DNA of 5,683 bases, taken from positions 1 to 5,683 of the forward strand of contig FR903077.1 of assembly GCA_000438195.1 (NCBI GenBank), in the 5' to 3' direction. Of this stretch, positions 4,912 through 5,683 are shown in pieces. The notes under the pieces were generated by a model. It made no database searches. It worked only from the letters and a program-made list of their open reading frames with translations, and had not been told where the DNA came from. Position 1 is the first letter of the stretch, and the number at the start of each line of letters is the position of its first letter. The stretch comes from Mycoplasma sp. CAG:776 (GTDB lineage: Bacteria; Bacillota_I; Bacilli_A; RF39; UBA660). The translations under genes and the position numbers were made by a program.

Positions 4912-5683
4912 ATGAAAGAAAAATTTTACATTACAACCCCTATTTATTATCCAAGTGCTAATTTCCATATTGGCCACTGCTATACCACAATTATAGCCGA
5001 TGCTATAGCAAGATACAAAAGACTTACTGGATATGATGTTTATTATCAAACAGGAACTGATGAACATGGTGAAAAAATTGAAAAAAAAGCGAAAGAAGCC
5101 GGAGTAACACCTAAAGAATATGTGGATAAAATAATTGAGGATGCTAAAGATTTATGGAAATCCTTAGATATTTCTTATGATTATTTCATGAGAACAACCG
5201 ATGATTATCATGAAAGAAGAGTTCAAAAAATATTTAAAAAATTATATGATCAAGGCGATATTTATAAAGGAAATTATGAGGGATTATATTGTATTCCATG
5301 TGAATCATTTTGGACAGAATCTCAATTAGTAGATGGAAAATGTCCCGATTGCGGAAGAGAAGTAAAATTAGTAAGTGAAGAAGCTTATTTCTTTAAATTA
5401 TCCAAATATCAAAACCGTTTAATAAAATATTATGAGGAAAATCCTGATTTTATCCAACCGATTTCACGTAAAAATGAAATGCTTAATAATTTTATAAATC
5501 CAGGATTAGAAGATCTATGCGTTTCACGAACTAGTTTTTCATGGGGAATACCTGTTGATTTTGATCCAAAGCATGTTGTGTATGTTTGGATTGATGCCTT
5601 AACAAATTATATAACTACATTAGGATATCCAGAAGAAGAAGGCTTAATGCAAAAATATTGGCCAGCCGATCTTCATTTAGTAG
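4912..5683 (+). CDS. metG: Methionyl-tRNA synthetase (5' part, cut by window edge)
   Basis: This class I synthetase charges tRNA-Met (and initiator tRNA) with methionine in the cytosol. The first 257 codons are present. The N-terminus KFYITTPIYYPSANFHIGH contains the HIGH signature (residues 19-22), followed by YQTGTDEHGEKIE (44-56), a landmark of MetRS. A zinc knuckle is formed by C127, C130, C144 and C147 (CIPC...CPDC). WGIPV (211-215) and VYVWIDALTNYI (223-234) belong to the catalytic core. The KMSKS loop and anticodon-binding domain lie beyond 5683. The start ATG at 4912 has GAAGGA 5 nt upstream and sits 14 nt after the HAD gene. Expression is under the upstream Met T-box. Confidence 0.97.
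   Translation, partial: MKEKFYITTPIYYPSANFHIGHCYTTIIADAIARYKRLTGYDVYYQTGTDEHGEKIEKKAKEAGVTPKEYVDKIIEDAKDLWKSLDISYDYFMRTTDDYHERRVQKIFKKLYDQGDIYKGNYEGLYCIPCESFWTESQLVDGKCPDCGREVKLVSEEAYFFKLSKYQNRLIKYYEENPDFIQPISRKNEMLNNFINPGLEDLCVSRTSFSWGIPVDFDPKHVVYVWIDALTNYITTLGYPEEEGLMQKYWPADLHLV

Noticed and set aside
4825..5067. Minus-strand open frame across the HAD/metG junction
   Set aside because: It is antisense to two clear genes and bridges their junction; it has no support of its own.
1..5683. Mycoplasma-type genetic code (TGA as Trp)
   Set aside because: Low GC made this worth testing, but nuclease 1 ends at TGA and the conserved Trp codons in MetRS and the nucleases are TGG.

Overview
This window is strongly A+T-rich. 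It uses the standard bacterial code, with TGA as a real stop and TGG for Trp. The genes carry Shine-Dalgarno sites and there are TTG starts. It holds a SpoVT-type regulator and a T-box leader in front of methionyl-tRNA synthetase. Together these point to a low-GC Bacillota genome of Clostridia or Bacilli type; I cannot name the lineage.

The left half (1-2814, everything reading on the minus strand) is an accessory array. Two paralogous DUF1016/YhcG-type PD-(D/E)XK nuclease genes (137-1063 and 1507-2415) alternate with three copies of a ~190 bp repeat (1-120 cut by the window edge, 1278-1471, 2622-2814). The period is 1344-1348 bp, so the layout is a tandem [repeat - hairpin - nuclease] unit. 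Read on the minus strand, each repeat encodes only the last ~40 residues of an Asn-rich domain ending in GVRPISF-stop. That resembles the C-terminus of DUF6273/C-type-lectin-like variable proteins, and each copy is cut off just upstream by an in-frame stop. The copies differ mainly in Asn (AAC/AAT) codons, usually at adenines, while the adjacent 74 bp is almost invariant. This is the signature expected of variable or template repeats of a diversity-generating retroelement (DGR). No reverse transcriptase, avd gene or full-length target is visible here. Each nuclease gene also contains, at the same codon position just before an LSWS motif, a short perfect palindrome whose sequence differs between the two genes.

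The middle (2815-3505) switches to the plus strand. A near-perfect sigma-A promoter drives an unrecognised 153-aa protein with its own small terminator.

The right half is core genome. It contains spoVT (3506-4021), a consensus promoter, and a T-box leader with an ATG (Met) specifier and a terminator/antiterminator. These are followed by a two-gene transcription unit: a HAD-family phosphatase (4286-4897) and metG (4912 to beyond the right edge). The T-box should sense uncharged tRNA-Met and control both genes together.

The main candidate for something undescribed is the nuclease/variable-repeat array: a possible silent cassette array or a homing-type element that carries a copy of the variable 3' end of a target gene.
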